From Paraburkholderia bannensis (lineage in GTDB: Bacteria > Pseudomonadota > Gammaproteobacteria > Burkholderiales > Burkholderiaceae), in the NCBI RefSeq assembly GCF_014200455.1, contig NZ_JACHBW010000016.1, forward strand, positions 1 through 64,000: a stretch of DNA of 64,000 nucleotides, written 5' to 3'. Below the pieces are notes generated by a model. It was not told where the DNA came from. It saw nothing but the letters and a program-made list of their open reading frames with translations, and did not search any database. Shown piece after piece: positions 1-9,061 of this stretch (its first letter is position 1; every line of letters begins with the position of its first letter). Position numbers and translations under genes: made by a program.

Positions 1-327
1 CCACTCTTCGTCCGATACGTCCGTTGGGTAGGGTCTGCGTTTTTTCATCCCGCCAGGGTACCAGGTCTGGCCGAAAGTTCATAACACCTTCTAGATGGCG
101 AACCCGAACATGGAAACAGCCGCAAAGCATCAAAAGCAGCAGCAAAAGCAAGCAGCAGTTGATCAAGCAGTAAGTTCGCGCATCATTTGATGCAAACTAA
201 AAAACCGCGCGATCCATGCCGAGCAATCTTCGTGCCCCATGCGGGGATGCCGGCCCTCGTAGCACGCGGCGCTTTTTAACAGGGCGCTGCGAGGACCATT
301 GATTATCTTCTCTCGCGGATATACAGG
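1..327. other. Upstream region of phaB, no confident gene
   Basis: No reading frame here looks like a real gene. A 31-codon ATG frame at 95-190 is Gln/Lys/Ala-rich and has no convincing ribosome binding site. An open frame at the very left edge stops near 170 and resembles no protein I recognise. The part just before 328 is the phaB leader. Confidence 0.5.
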
Positions 328-1071
328 ATGACTAAGCGTATTGCATTGGTGACGGGTGGTATGGGCGGCCTTGGCGAGGCCATCAGCGTACGTCTGCACG
401 ACGCCGGCTACAAGGTCGTGGTGACGCATTCGCCAGACAACGCAGGAGCAAAGGACTGGTTGGCGCGTCACTCGGACGCGGGCCGCGATTTTCACGCGTA
501 CTCGGTGGACGTGGCCGACTACGATTCGTGCCAGCGCGGCGCCAGAAAAATTCAGAACGATATCGGCCCGATCGATATTCTGGTCAATAACGCCGGCATC
601 ACGCGCGACATGACCTTCCGCAAGCTCGACAAGGTCAATTGGGACGCCGTGCTGCGCACTAACCTGGATTCGATCTTCAATATTTGCAAGCCGCTGTGCG
701 ACTCCATGGTGGAGCGCTCGTGGGGGCGCATCATCAATATATCGTCGGTGAATGGCTCGAAGGGTTCGGTCGGCCAGACCAACTATGCGGCCGCGAAGGC
801 CGGCATGCACGGTTTCACGAAGTCGCTGGCACTCGAAGTGGCGCGCAAGGGCGTGACGGTCAACACGATCTCGCCGGGCTATCTGGCGACGAAAATGGTC
901 ACGGCGATTCCGCAGGACATTCTCGATTCGAAGATCCTGCCGCAGATCCCGATGGGCCGCCTGGGCAATCCGGACGAAGTGGCCGCACTCGTGCTGTTCC
1001 TGTGCTCGGACGACGCCGGTTTCGTGACGGGAGCGAATATCCCCATCAACGGCGGCCAGCACATGCAGTAA
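328..1071 (+). CDS. phaB: Acetoacetyl-CoA reductase PhaB (SDR family)
   Basis: NADPH-dependent acetoacetyl-CoA reductase, the step that makes (R)-3-hydroxybutyryl-CoA for polyhydroxybutyrate synthesis in the cytoplasm. The 247-residue protein is a classical short-chain dehydrogenase: nucleotide-binding GGMGGLG near residues 10-16, the NNAG motif near 87-90, and a catalytic Ser-Tyr-Lys set in NISSVNGS...NYAAAKAG (about 138-160). C-terminal INGGQHMQ is typical of PhaB. Length and start match the family. It stands alone here; the synthase and thiolase genes are not in view, though an esterase of the PHB-depolymerase family lies at 4018-5151. FabG-type reductase is the alternative, but the overall sequence favours PhaB. 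Confidence 0.92.
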   Translation: MTKRIALVTGGMGGLGEAISVRLHDAGYKVVVTHSPDNAGAKDWLARHSDAGRDFHAYSVDVADYDSCQRGARKIQNDIGPIDILVNNAGITRDMTFRKLDKVNWDAVLRTNLDSIFNICKPLCDSMVERSWGRIINISSVNGSKGSVGQTNYAAAKAGMHGFTKSLALEVARKGVTVNTISPGYLATKMVTAIPQDILDSKILPQIPMGRLGNPDEVAALVLFLCSDDAGFVTGANIPINGGQHMQ

Positions 1072-1127
1072 CACGGGATGGCAGTCAGGCCGCGCAGCGC
1101 TGCTGCGTGGCCACCATCGATTCATTC

Positions 1128-1160
1128 GCGCCGGCACTTTGCAGTGTCGGCGTTTTTTTA
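1128..1160 (+). terminator. Rho-independent terminator after phaB
   Basis: GC-rich hairpin (CGCCGGCAC pairing with GTGTCGGCG across a short TTTGCA loop) followed directly by seven T. It lies between the convergent phaB and MFS genes and would end phaB transcription. Confidence 0.75.
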
Positions 1161-1167
1161 CGCCTGA

Positions 1168-2397
1168 TTACGCCCTCTTTCGGTCGAGCGCGAACGAGGC
1201 CATCAATACAACGATGCCGAGCGCCGCGAGAATCGCCCCCACCCAGCCCGTGGCGAGCCAGCCGAAACCCGCCGCGATCACGATGCCGCCCAGCCACGCA
1301 CCCAGCGCATTGGCGATATTGAACGCACTGTGATTGAGGGCGGCTGCGAGCGATTGCGCGTCGCCCGCCACGTCCATCAAACGCGACTGGAAGGCAGGCG
1401 TGCAGGCGGAACCGAAGCCCACGCAGAACAGCACCGGCAGCATCAGCCACAGATGCGGCGCGGCGGCGACGAACACCAGCAGCACGACGGCGGTGAATGC
1501 GTACATGCCCAGCATCGTGCGCTTGAGCCAGCGGTCCGCGAACCAGCCGCAGGCCATATTGCCGATGATCATGCCAAGGCCGATCAGCGCCAGCGCCCAG
1601 GGCACGTGGTAGCTCGGCAGATGCGTGACTTCGGTGAGCGTGGACGCGACATAGCTGTATACCGAGAAGATCCCGCCGAAACCCACCGCCGAGGCCAGCA
1701 AGGTGAGCAGCACTTGGGGACGGCCCAGCGCACCCAGTTCGGTGAGTGGGCTGGCCTTGCTCGACATCGGCAAGGTGGGCACCGAATACGCGATCATGCC
1801 CGCCGTGATCAGCGCGATGACCGCGACCGACGCGAAGCAGGCTTGCCAGCCCAGTGCCTGGCCCAGCCAGGTGGCGGCGGGTACGCCAATCACATTGGCC
1901 ACGCTCAGGCCCAGCATGACCTTGCCGATTGCCGCGCCACGTTTATGCGGCGGCACGAGTGCGGCTGCCGCGAGCGCGGCGAGACCGAAATACGCGCCGT
2001 GCGGCAGACCGGCAATAAAACGGCTCGCGAGTGCGAAACCGTAGCTATGGAAAACCGCGGTCGCGCCATTGCCGAGCGCGTACAACAGCATCAGCAAGAT
2101 CAGCAACGCGCGGCGCGGCATTCTCGCGAGCAGCACGGTAATGAGCGGCGCACCGACCACCACGCCGGCAGCGTAGGCGCTGATCATATGGCCGGCTTGC
2201 GGAATCGTGACATGCAGATCGCCGGCCATCTCCGGAAGAATGCCCATGGCAGCGAATTCGGCCGTGCCGATCGCAAAGCCGCCGAGCGCCAGCGAAAGTT
2301 CGGCGAGGCCGAGTCCATGAGGCGGCTCGATAAGCGCGGACGCGCCGCCGGGTTCGGCAGCCTCCGCGCGAAGGGGTGTTTCTGCAGGTGCGTTCAT
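1168..2397 (-). CDS. MFS transporter, DHA1/AraJ-like exporter
   Basis: Twelve-helix major facilitator protein (409 residues) of the drug:H+ antiporter-1 type related to AraJ/YdhP. The first helix carries LALGGFAIGTAEFAAMGILPEMA (split here as LALGGFAIGTAEF then AAMGILPEMA), and the loop after TM2 has the conserved D/R-rich type-A motif region (LARMPRR). The Pro/Gly-rich helices and the central cytoplasmic break near residue 210 fit the family. Expected to export small molecules or sugars from the cytoplasm by proton antiport; the substrate cannot be told. Transcribed alone, convergent with phaB. Confidence 0.85.
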   Translation of the reverse strand: MNAPAETPLRAEAAEPGGASALIEPPHGLGLAELSLALGGFAIGTAEFAAMGILPEMAGDLHVTIPQAGHMISAYAAGVVVGAPLITVLLARMPRRALLILLMLLYALGNGATAVFHSYGFALASRFIAGLPHGAYFGLAALAAAALVPPHKRGAAIGKVMLGLSVANVIGVPAATWLGQALGWQACFASVAVIALITAGMIAYSVPTLPMSSKASPLTELGALGRPQVLLTLLASAVGFGGIFSVYSYVASTLTEVTHLPSYHVPWALALIGLGMIIGNMACGWFADRWLKRTMLGMYAFTAVVLLVFVAAAPHLWLMLPVLFCVGFGSACTPAFQSRLMDVAGDAQSLAAALNHSAFNIANALGAWLGGIVIAAGFGWLATGWVGAILAALGIVVLMASFALDRKRA

Positions 2398-3218
2398 CGG
2401 TCAGGTCTAAAGCGAAGTTTGGAGCGGTCTAAAAGCGCGGTTTAAAAGTTGGATGGGATCGAATGTGATCGATAACACCGGGCGCGCGAACGTCATGATG
2501 AATGGCGTTCATGACGCAAAGGCCACGCAAGGCAAGATCGTAAGCGACGAAAAACGACAGAAAGCGATACGCAGGACCTCTGCCACGTGCATCGCATGCA
2601 AGGTTGGCTGGCGAACTGGCCGGGTGTAAAAATGGGGTGTAAAAACAACAGCGGCCGGCGGAATCGAAAAGCGGAAAGTCACCCGGCAAGATTCATCCGC
2701 AGCGCGCATTCTAGATCATCTGATGTATCCACGCAGAGCGTGCAGCGTCAACCAACGCAATGCGCGACCCGCGGAAACCCATTCGTCTGCACGCGCACAA
2801 TCTTTTGCCAGACAACTGACTATTAGGTCTATTGCTCATAATTACTGGCGCATCGCGAGGCGCGCCATCGCGTTTGAGTTGCGTTTGAGTCGCGTCGGGG
2901 GCGGCCTGCACGCAGCAAGTTTCATTTTTTCAAATTCTGTATGCTGAAGTTCGAAAGCATTTCGCGCGCCTTTTTTGCACTCTTTCACGAGATCGAAAGT
3001 AACCGGATGAAAGGAATCGGAAAAAATTTGTGGTCTTTTAAGTGCTATTGGGCCTGCGAATTGCTGAATGTCATCCATTGAGTTTGCACCCGCGGGCTTT
3101 TTCCCGCCATAATCCGGATTGCCACGATGGCAATTGCCGATATGGACCAGACCAAACTTCGCCATGCAAACGAAGTTTCAGAGCTGTCTGGAGACGAAAT
3201 CCTATAAGGGAGGTGAGT
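2398..3218. other. Long intergenic region upstream of the H-NS-like gene
   Basis: About 820 bases without a supportable gene between divergent MFS and H-NS-like genes. Short frames on both strands lack ribosome sites and recognisable content. The right end is A/T richer and holds the promoter described at 3084-3113 and a small inverted repeat (ATTGCC-ACGAT-GGCAAT) near 3118-3134. A regulatory RNA could lie here but nothing specific supports one. Confidence 0.5.
3084..3113 (+). promoter_or_regulatory. Sigma-70-like promoter for the H-NS-like gene
   Basis: TTGCAC at 3084-3089 and CATAAT at 3108-3113 with an 18-base spacer give a good sigma-70 match. The predicted start near 3120 leaves a leader of about 100 bases that ends in a very strong ribosome site (AAGGGAGGTG, 3207-3216). 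Confidence 0.55.
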
Positions 3219-3794
3219 ATGGTGACTTTGGACGCGATCAACCTGAAGATCGCTAAGCTGCAAAAACAGGCGGAAACGCTTGCGAATAAGCAGACATCGG
3301 TGGGTCTCACGAAGATTCGTGACCTGATGCACAAGCATGGCTTGAGCGTCGCCGATATTGAATCGTTCGTTGGTAAGAAGCGCGGCCGCAAGCCGGGCGT
3401 CGCGGCCGCCAATGGCGCGGCAAAAGCGCCGCGCGCCGCGGTGCATCACGTTGCACCGAAATACGCGGACCCGAAAACGGGCGCGACGTGGACCGGCCGT
3501 GGCCGTGCGCCGCTGTGGATTCGCGACGTAAAAGACCGCTCGAAATTCCTGATCGAAGGTGCACCGACTGCCGCCGCACCGAAGGCTAAGACCACCGGCG
3601 CGAAGCGCGGCCCGAAACCCGGCTTCAAGCGTGCTGCCGCGAAGGCCGCCGCAGCGACGAAGACGGGCGCCAAGCGTGGCCGCAAGGCCGCGGCTACGGC
3701 TTCCGCTCCCGCTCCCGCGAAAAAGACGCGTGCGCCCCGCAAGCCGCGCGCCGTTGCCGTGGAAGCCGCTGCCGCTCCGGCCGCAGCAGCTTAA
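3219..3794 (+). CDS. H-NS family nucleoid protein with basic C-terminal extension
   Basis: Nucleoid-associated, probably xenogeneic-silencing DNA-binding protein. The N-terminal 55 residues form the oligomerising coiled coil (INLKIAKLQKQAETLANKQ). The H-NS DNA-binding core is TWTGRGRAPLWI near residues 86-97. Unusually, about 80 further residues rich in Ala, Lys, Arg and Pro follow, with repeated KRGRKP/KRGPKP/KRGRKA motifs resembling AT-hooks and a histone H1-like tail, so the protein (191 residues) is much longer than ordinary H-NS. ATG at 3219 was chosen for the strong ribosome site 5-10 bases upstream and because it begins the oligomerisation domain. Confidence 0.88.
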   Translation: MVTLDAINLKIAKLQKQAETLANKQTSVGLTKIRDLMHKHGLSVADIESFVGKKRGRKPGVAAANGAAKAPRAAVHHVAPKYADPKTGATWTGRGRAPLWIRDVKDRSKFLIEGAPTAAAPKAKTTGAKRGPKPGFKRAAAKAAAATKTGAKRGRKAAATASAPAPAKKTRAPRKPRAVAVEAAAAPAAAA

Positions 3795-3818
3795 ATAGCG
3801 CAAAGCTTGTTGAAGTAC

Positions 3819-3853
3819 AGGCCGACCGCCGGAATGGCGCGACCGGCCTTTAC
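3819..3853 (+). terminator. Possible terminator after the H-NS-like gene
   Basis: Imperfect hairpin with AGGCCG...CGGCCTTT arms shortly after the stop codon. The T tract is short, so this is a weak call. Confidence 0.35.
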
Positions 3854-3936
3854 GATGGATTCTGGAAGCTGGCGCAATGCCGGCTCTCATAATCCGCCCG
3901 ATTGGGTTTACCGTACTCCAGTATTGGCTGAATTCG

Positions 3937-3961
3937 CCGGACGTCCATTGCGGACGTCCGG
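3937..3961. repeat. Perfect 10-bp inverted repeat
   Basis: CCGGACGTCC and GGACGTCCGG separated by ATTGC, between the H-NS-like gene and the esterase. It could be a strong RNA hairpin or a protein operator; no T tract follows. Confidence 0.6.
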
Positions 3962-4017
3962 GCTCTTTGCGGCTCCTGGCTGTTATGCCGCGTCGCTTCG
4001 CTGTCACCGCCCACGCC

Positions 4018-5151
4018 ATGCCCAGGAAAAGATCCAGCGTCTGGCTTCGAGGTTTAGACCTGCTCGCAAGCGTCATGGCGCCGCCGAAAAAGGCTACCCG
4101 GCGTAAAACCGCAGCTGTCAAACTCTCGACGAACGCCACTGTAAAACGCGCGTCGTCTGCATCGGGTGCGTCTCAGAGCGCAACGCCAAAACCTCGCTCG
4201 AAAGCGCCGCCAAAGTCATCGCCGAAGATATTGTCCAGCGCATCGCCGCCGGCATTGCCGGGCCGCTGGCTACGCTCGTTTCATTCCGCGCCGCCCACTG
4301 CTGGACGTCTGGTCAATCACCTGGCTTACGCGCTGTATTTACCCGCATCCGTCGAATTCACCGTCAATTTGCCGCTCGTTGTCATGCTGCACGGCTGCAA
4401 ACAGACCGCGGAATCGTTCGCGCGCGGCACGCGTATTTGCCAACGCGCCGAGCGAGCCGGCTTCGCCGTGCTGCTGCCGGAGCAGGCTAAAACCGCGCAC
4501 GCGCAAGGCTGCTGGCACTGGCATGACGATCCCGCCCATACGGAAGCGCCCTCGGTGGCTTCGCTGATCGAGGCGATTGTCGGGCAATATGGTTTTGACG
4601 CGCAGCGCATTTATCTGGCGGGGATTTCGGCGGGTGCGGGTTTGGCGGCGGCGCTGGCGATTGAACGTCCGCAATTGTTTGCCGCTGTGGGCCTGCATTC
4701 CGGGCCGGTATTCGGCGCGGCGACGTCCACCATGACGGCGATGAGCGTGATGCGCCGCGGCACACGGGAAAATCCCGTGCACCTGATCGATGCGCGCGTG
4801 GATGTCAATCACTATCCCGGCATGCCCACCATCATCGTGCACGGCGAACTCGACGCAGTGGTGGCAAAGCGCAATGCGGAGCAATTGACGCTTGAATTCG
4901 CCCGCCTGAACCGGCTGGTGGATGCACAAGGCGAATTACGCGTAGGCGAGCAGCGCTTTTATAGCCGCGATGGCGCGGACTATACCGATTACGTAAAAGG
5001 CGGCCGCAATGTGGTGCGCCTATGCGTGGTGCGCGGGCTGGGTCACGCCTGGAGCGGCGGCGACCCAAGCGAGCCATTTCATTCGGCGCGCGGGCCGGAC
5101 GCCACGGGTTTGCTGTGGAATTTTTTCAGACGCCAGCACCGAATGACATAA
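4018..5151 (+). CDS. PHB-depolymerase-family esterase (LpqC-like)
   Basis: Alpha/beta hydrolase of the esterase PHB-depolymerase family. Key marks are the oxyanion region LVVMLHGCKQTAESFARGT, the nucleophile box GISAGAG, an acidic residue region HGELDAVV, and a late His in GLGHAWSGGD. That last motif, followed by PFHSARGPDATGLLWNFF, is typical of the family. A basic Lys/Ala/Pro-rich segment (first about 75 residues) precedes the catalytic domain. There is no clear signal peptide, so intracellular polyester or small-ester hydrolysis is more likely than secretion. The frame is open from 3877; ATG at 4018 (MPRKRSSVWLRGL) was preferred by resemblance to related proteins, with 3985 as alternative. 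PHB mobilisation beside phaB is inference. Confidence 0.82.
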   Translation: MPRKRSSVWLRGLDLLASVMAPPKKATRRKTAAVKLSTNATVKRASSASGASQSATPKPRSKAPPKSSPKILSSASPPALPGRWLRSFHSAPPTAGRLVNHLAYALYLPASVEFTVNLPLVVMLHGCKQTAESFARGTRICQRAERAGFAVLLPEQAKTAHAQGCWHWHDDPAHTEAPSVASLIEAIVGQYGFDAQRIYLAGISAGAGLAAALAIERPQLFAAVGLHSGPVFGAATSTMTAMSVMRRGTRENPVHLIDARVDVNHYPGMPTIIVHGELDAVVAKRNAEQLTLEFARLNRLVDAQGELRVGEQRFYSRDGADYTDYVKGGRNVVRLCVVRGLGHAWSGGDPSEPFHSARGPDATGLLWNFFRRQHRMT

Positions 5152-5172
5152 ACGCGGCGCTGGAATGGCGAT

Positions 5173-5916
5173 TCAAACCTCAATCAGGCGACGCAGTTTA
5201 TCGCCTGCGAGGGGCATGTCCCGCACGCGGGCGCATTCGCTGCCCTGCGTCTGCGCAATGCCAAGGCGATGCGCGAGTATCACCAGTTCCGCGAACGAGC
5301 GCGCCTGCATCTTGCGCATCGCGCTGCCGCGATGGATCTTCACCGTGACCTCGCTGATGCCTAGTTCATCGGCGATCTGCTTGTTCATCCTGCCCGAGGC
5401 CGCGAGCGCCATCACCTCGCGCTCGCGCTGCGACATCGACTCGAAACGCGTGGCCACGTCCTGATTGGCGCGCTTCGCTGCGCGCCGCGCGCGGTCGCGT
5501 TCCAGCGACACCGCAATCGCGTCCAGAAAATCCTGATCCCGAAACGGCTTGGTGAGGAAGTCAGTTGCGCCTGCCTTCATCACGCGCACGCTCATCGGCA
5601 CATCGCCGTGGCCGGTGATGACGATGACGGGGATCGGGTCGCCCACGGCGTTGAGCGTGTCCTGCAGCGAGAGGCCGCTATTGCCGCGCAGACGCACGTC
5701 GAGCACGAGGCAACATGGCTCGTCGCCGCGCGCAAAGTCGAGAAATGCCTGCGCGTTGAGGAAGCCGCGCGCGCCAAGCCCCACCGAGTGCACCAGCATG
5801 CAGAGCGCTTCGTTGACGGACGCGTCGTCGTCGACGATATAGACCGTCGGCGTGTCACGAAGAGGAGGGGCGTCGGTGCTGGACAGCGGGTTCACGTTTG
5901 AGTTCCGGATGCGCAC
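5173..5916 (-). CDS. FixJ/NarL-type two-component response regulator
   Basis: DNA-binding response regulator of 247 residues. Receiver domain about 24-140: acidic pair D30/D31, phospho-acceptor D73 in LVLDVRLRGNSG, conserved Thr in VITGHGD and Lys in LTKPFRD. LuxR-type HTH about 155-220 with REREVMALAASGRMNKQIADELGISEVTVKIHR, the FixJ/TodT subfamily signature. No histidine kinase gene is adjacent, so its partner is unknown. It lies tail-to-tail with the esterase, and the AraC-type gene stands upstream on the same strand 44 bases away. Confidence 0.9.
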   Translation of the reverse strand: MRIRNSNVNPLSSTDAPPLRDTPTVYIVDDDASVNEALCMLVHSVGLGARGFLNAQAFLDFARGDEPCCLVLDVRLRGNSGLSLQDTLNAVGDPIPVIVITGHGDVPMSVRVMKAGATDFLTKPFRDQDFLDAIAVSLERDRARRAAKRANQDVATRFESMSQREREVMALAASGRMNKQIADELGISEVTVKIHRGSAMRKMQARSFAELVILAHRLGIAQTQGSECARVRDMPLAGDKLRRLIEV

Positions 5917-5960
5917 GCATGGATGGGACGGCGTGTGTATAAAGGCATCCTAACGTGGCG

Positions 5961-6962
5961 TTAACCCGGCGTCTTGTCGCTTATTGAACCGTTTTGGCGA
6001 AAATGGTGCGACAAATCTTCGGCGCTGGCAGAGCCGAGGTTCGTCGCAGCGTTCCGCCGCCGCCAGGTGCCGGGCGCGGTACCCACCGCCTTGGAGAACA
6101 TGCGCGTGAAGTGCGTCTGATCGGAAAAACCGCAGGCATTGGCGATTTCCACCAGCGAGAGCGCGCTATGCGCGAGCATGCCTTGCGCCTGTGCAATGCG
6201 TTGCGAGAGTTGCCACTGATAAGGCGTATAGCCCGTCGAGCCGCGAAACGCGCGGATGAAATAGCTGGACGAAAGGCGGCATTCGGCGGCGATGGCCTCG
6301 ACCGAGATGCCGGCGCTTGCGCCCGCGCCTTCGAGCAGCAGTTCCTTGGCGCGCGTCTCCTGCCAGCGCGACAGCGTCGCGCGCCGCGATGACGAGCGCG
6401 CACTCACGCCGCCGTAGTGCGCGACCAGATGCTGCCCCATGGCCAGGCCAATCTGTTCGAGAAAGAGCGGGCTGTGCGCCTCGGGGCGCTCGAAGGCGGG
6501 CAGGAGCGCACGCGAGAGATGGCCGAAAACGTCGTCGCGCTGGCCGACGACGCGCGCAAGACCCGTCACGCGATGGCGCGAGGCATCCGCGCCCATGCGC
6601 TCCAGCCAGGCGCGCGGCACTTCCACGAGCACGAAGTCGAACGAGCCGGATAGATCGGCGCGATAGTTGTCATCGAAATCGCGCACGTAGAGCGCGTGCT
6701 CGCCAAAGTCATGGGCGCTCGCGGCTCCGCCGCGCATGATGCGCCGCTGATGCCCGCCTTGCAGCGAGACACCGACGAGAAAACCGCGATCCTCTGCCTG
6801 TGTCTCGACCTGGCCGAAGATGCGCTCGCGCGCATGTTTGCGGTGCAGATTCAACTCGCCCGCGTCGAGTTGCTGGCTCAGCGCGAGCCGTTCGAGCGAG
6901 CAGCCGAAGCCGTCGCGTGGGGAGTTGGCGCGCGGGGAGGGAGTCTCGGTGGTCACGGGCAC
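5961..6962 (-). CDS. AraC family transcriptional regulator
   Basis: 333 residues with an N-terminal AraC-binding-like domain (about 15-190) and a C-terminal double HTH (about 200-310). The second helix-turn-helix carries the family signature ANACGFSDQTHFTRMFSKAVGTAPGTWRR. GTG start at 6962 gives the full N-terminal domain. The three tandem 13-bp repeats 100 bp upstream are a candidate self-regulatory site. Ligand and targets unknown. Confidence 0.87.
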   Translation of the reverse strand: MPVTTETPSPRANSPRDGFGCSLERLALSQQLDAGELNLHRKHARERIFGQVETQAEDRGFLVGVSLQGGHQRRIMRGGAASAHDFGEHALYVRDFDDNYRADLSGSFDFVLVEVPRAWLERMGADASRHRVTGLARVVGQRDDVFGHLSRALLPAFERPEAHSPLFLEQIGLAMGQHLVAHYGGVSARSSSRRATLSRWQETRAKELLLEGAGASAGISVEAIAAECRLSSSYFIRAFRGSTGYTPYQWQLSQRIAQAQGMLAHSALSLVEIANACGFSDQTHFTRMFSKAVGTAPGTWRRRNAATNLGSASAEDLSHHFRQNGSISDKTPG

Positions 6963-7438
6963 GGTCTCCAGGAGCGTCGATACCGGCGCGGCAAGCCAGC
7001 GCCGTCGGAGTGGAAGTATAGGGCATGTCAGATTTTCGGGTGAGGCGTGTCGTGAATCGCCGATTAATCGTCGGAATTAATCATCGGATTTAATCGCCGA
7101 TATGCGCGCCGCTTCGCATTCCAGACAAAGACCGCTATGCGGATTCAGCCACGGCGCCACGCCACTCATACTTTGGTATTAATCGTGCGCGCAGTGCCCA
7201 GAAAAATCGCCCCATTGCATGGGCGCGCCGCGTCGACGCGCTCCGCTGTGCCCGGTTTCGAAGCTGTTAGCGGTCGCGCGGCCACACCTATGGATGATGG
7301 AACAAGCTGCGGCGACACCCTACGATTCGCTTAACGACACGGTTCGCCAGCGTCAGGACGGCGGCGCGACAAAGCGATTCCGCGATCGGGCGATCAGACG
7401 AAATTAGACGAGAAGGGGAGAAAGATGACGAGGAAACC
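6963..7438. other. Divergent intergenic region, AraC gene and ATPase regulator
   Basis: 476 bases without a gene. The left half contains the 13-bp tandem repeats at 7064-7102. The right half leads into the 7439 gene, with ribosome site GAGGAAACC directly before its ATG. Short frames across this region have no recognisable content. Confidence 0.55.
7064..7102. repeat. Three tandem 13-bp repeats, candidate operator
   Basis: TTAATCGTCGGAA, TTAATCATCGGAT and TTAATCGCCGATA follow one another without gaps, with a partial fourth copy to the left. Position about 100 bp upstream of the AraC-type start fits an iterated binding site. Confidence 0.6.
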
Positions 7439-8902
7439 ATGCACCAGTTCGAGCGGGTAACAGTGTCGCTGGCGAGCCGCGAAGTCTATCTGGACGGCAA
7501 GCCCTATTCACTGAGCGCGCGCGCATTCGATATTCTCGCGCTCCTGATCGAGGCCGACGGCCGGATCGTCTCGAAGGACGCCATCCTCGACGCCGTATGG
7601 CCGAGCACCATCGTCGTCGACAACAATATCCAGGTGCATATCTCCGCGCTGCGCAAGCTGCTGGGCGGCAAGCACGGCTGGATTCGCACCGTGGCGGGCC
7701 GCGGCTACCGGCTGGCGGCGCCTGAGGAGCGCGTGCCGGCAAAGGCCGCCGCACCTGCACCTGTACTTGCGGCCGTGCCTGCGCCGCGTGACGCGCTGTG
7801 GCCCAGCGCCGTGCCCCGCATGCCGCTGATCGGCCGCGACGATCAACTCGCCGGACTGCTCGCGCTGCTCGACACCGAACCCATGCTGACGCTCGCGGGC
7901 GCGGGCGGCGTGGGCAAGAGCGCGCTGGCGTGCGAGCTGGCCTACGCGCGCAGCGCCGGCACCGGGGCCGGCATCCGCTATATCGACTTTTGCGCGGAAA
8001 TCGCTCATTGCGCGGCGCAGGCCGTGCCGCCTCTGCCGAACTTCGATCAGGCCGCCGCCGCACGCCACACGATCTTCGTCGTGGACGGCTGCGAGTGCGC
8101 AATCGACGAGGCCGCTGCGTTCTGTCATGCGTTGAGCGCAGCCTACCCGCATGCGCGCGTGGTGGCGACGAGTCGCGAGCCGCTGCGTATCGCCGGGGAG
8201 CGCGTCTATCGCGTGGCGCCGCTTGCGCTGCCGCCGCTGGAAGCGAGCGAAGCCCGCCTGCGCGCGAGCCCCGCCGTGCAGCTCTTTCTGCGTCACGTGT
8301 GCGCGGGCGAAACCGGCAACCCGATGGCCACGCCGCCGCTGGGGATGGTCGCGTCGCTATGCCGCCTGCTGGATGGGCTGCCGCTCGCGCTGGAACTGGC
8401 CGCGCGGCGCGCCGCCTTGATCGGCGTGGGGCCGCTGCTCGGGCAACTCGACACGCAGTTGCTCGCCATGCCCAATGGCCTGCGCGGCGTGCCCGCGCGG
8501 CAGCGCACGCTGGGCGCGACGCTCGAATGGAGTCATGCGCGGCTCGATGCCATCGAACAGACGGTGTTGCGCCGTATCGCGTTGTTCGAAGGCGCGTTCG
8601 ACCTCGACGCGGCGACGCAACTCGCAGCCTGCGACCGGTTCGACGCGGATCTGGTGATCGAAGGATTGAGCGGGCTGGTATCGAAATCGCTTCTGCTGGC
8701 CGAGCCGCACGAGGCGACGGCGGCGATGCGCTATTGCCTGCCGCGCGTGACGCGCGCGTTCGCGCTCGACAAGCTGGCGCAAGCGGACGATGCACGCTGG
8801 CTGGAACGCGCGAATGCCGCCGCTACGCGGGAATCGGCGGCTTTTTTCGCGCCACTTTCTTCGCTGCCTGAAAAGAATACGTTGCTGGCCATTGCCGCAT
8901 AA
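7439..8902 (+). CDS. Winged-helix regulator with AAA/NB-ARC-like ATPase domain
   Basis: 487 residues. The first about 95 form an OmpR/CadC-type winged helix (FDILALLIEADGRIVSKDAILDAVWP, VHISALRKLLGG, TVAGRGYRL). After a Pro/Ala linker comes a signal-transduction ATPase domain with P-loop GAGGVGKSAL near 155 and a Walker-B-like FVVDGCE, then RVVATSREPL and GLPLALELAARR, which are typical of the family of large transcriptional activators with this layout. Those usually continue into TPR repeats; this one ends near the ATPase/winged region, so it is short. Co-directional with the hydrolase cluster 160 bp downstream, which it may control (inference). Confidence 0.82.
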   Translation: MHQFERVTVSLASREVYLDGKPYSLSARAFDILALLIEADGRIVSKDAILDAVWPSTIVVDNNIQVHISALRKLLGGKHGWIRTVAGRGYRLAAPEERVPAKAAAPAPVLAAVPAPRDALWPSAVPRMPLIGRDDQLAGLLALLDTEPMLTLAGAGGVGKSALACELAYARSAGTGAGIRYIDFCAEIAHCAAQAVPPLPNFDQAAAARHTIFVVDGCECAIDEAAAFCHALSAAYPHARVVATSREPLRIAGERVYRVAPLALPPLEASEARLRASPAVQLFLRHVCAGETGNPMATPPLGMVASLCRLLDGLPLALELAARRAALIGVGPLLGQLDTQLLAMPNGLRGVPARQRTLGATLEWSHARLDAIEQTVLRRIALFEGAFDLDAATQLAACDRFDADLVIEGLSGLVSKSLLLAEPHEATAAMRYCLPRVTRAFALDKLAQADDARWLERANAAATRESAAFFAPLSSLPEKNTLLAIAA

Positions 8903-9061
8903 ATCGCAATCGGACAACGCGGCTTCATCGCCTTTCAGGATTCTTCAGGTTTCGATAAGGACTTCCGTTTCCGTCATCGTTAAGCTGCCGTCAGGCATGC
9001 GGATTCGTTCGCATCGCTATCGAAAACCACGCAGCTTAAACGTTCGACGGAGAGAAATCGC

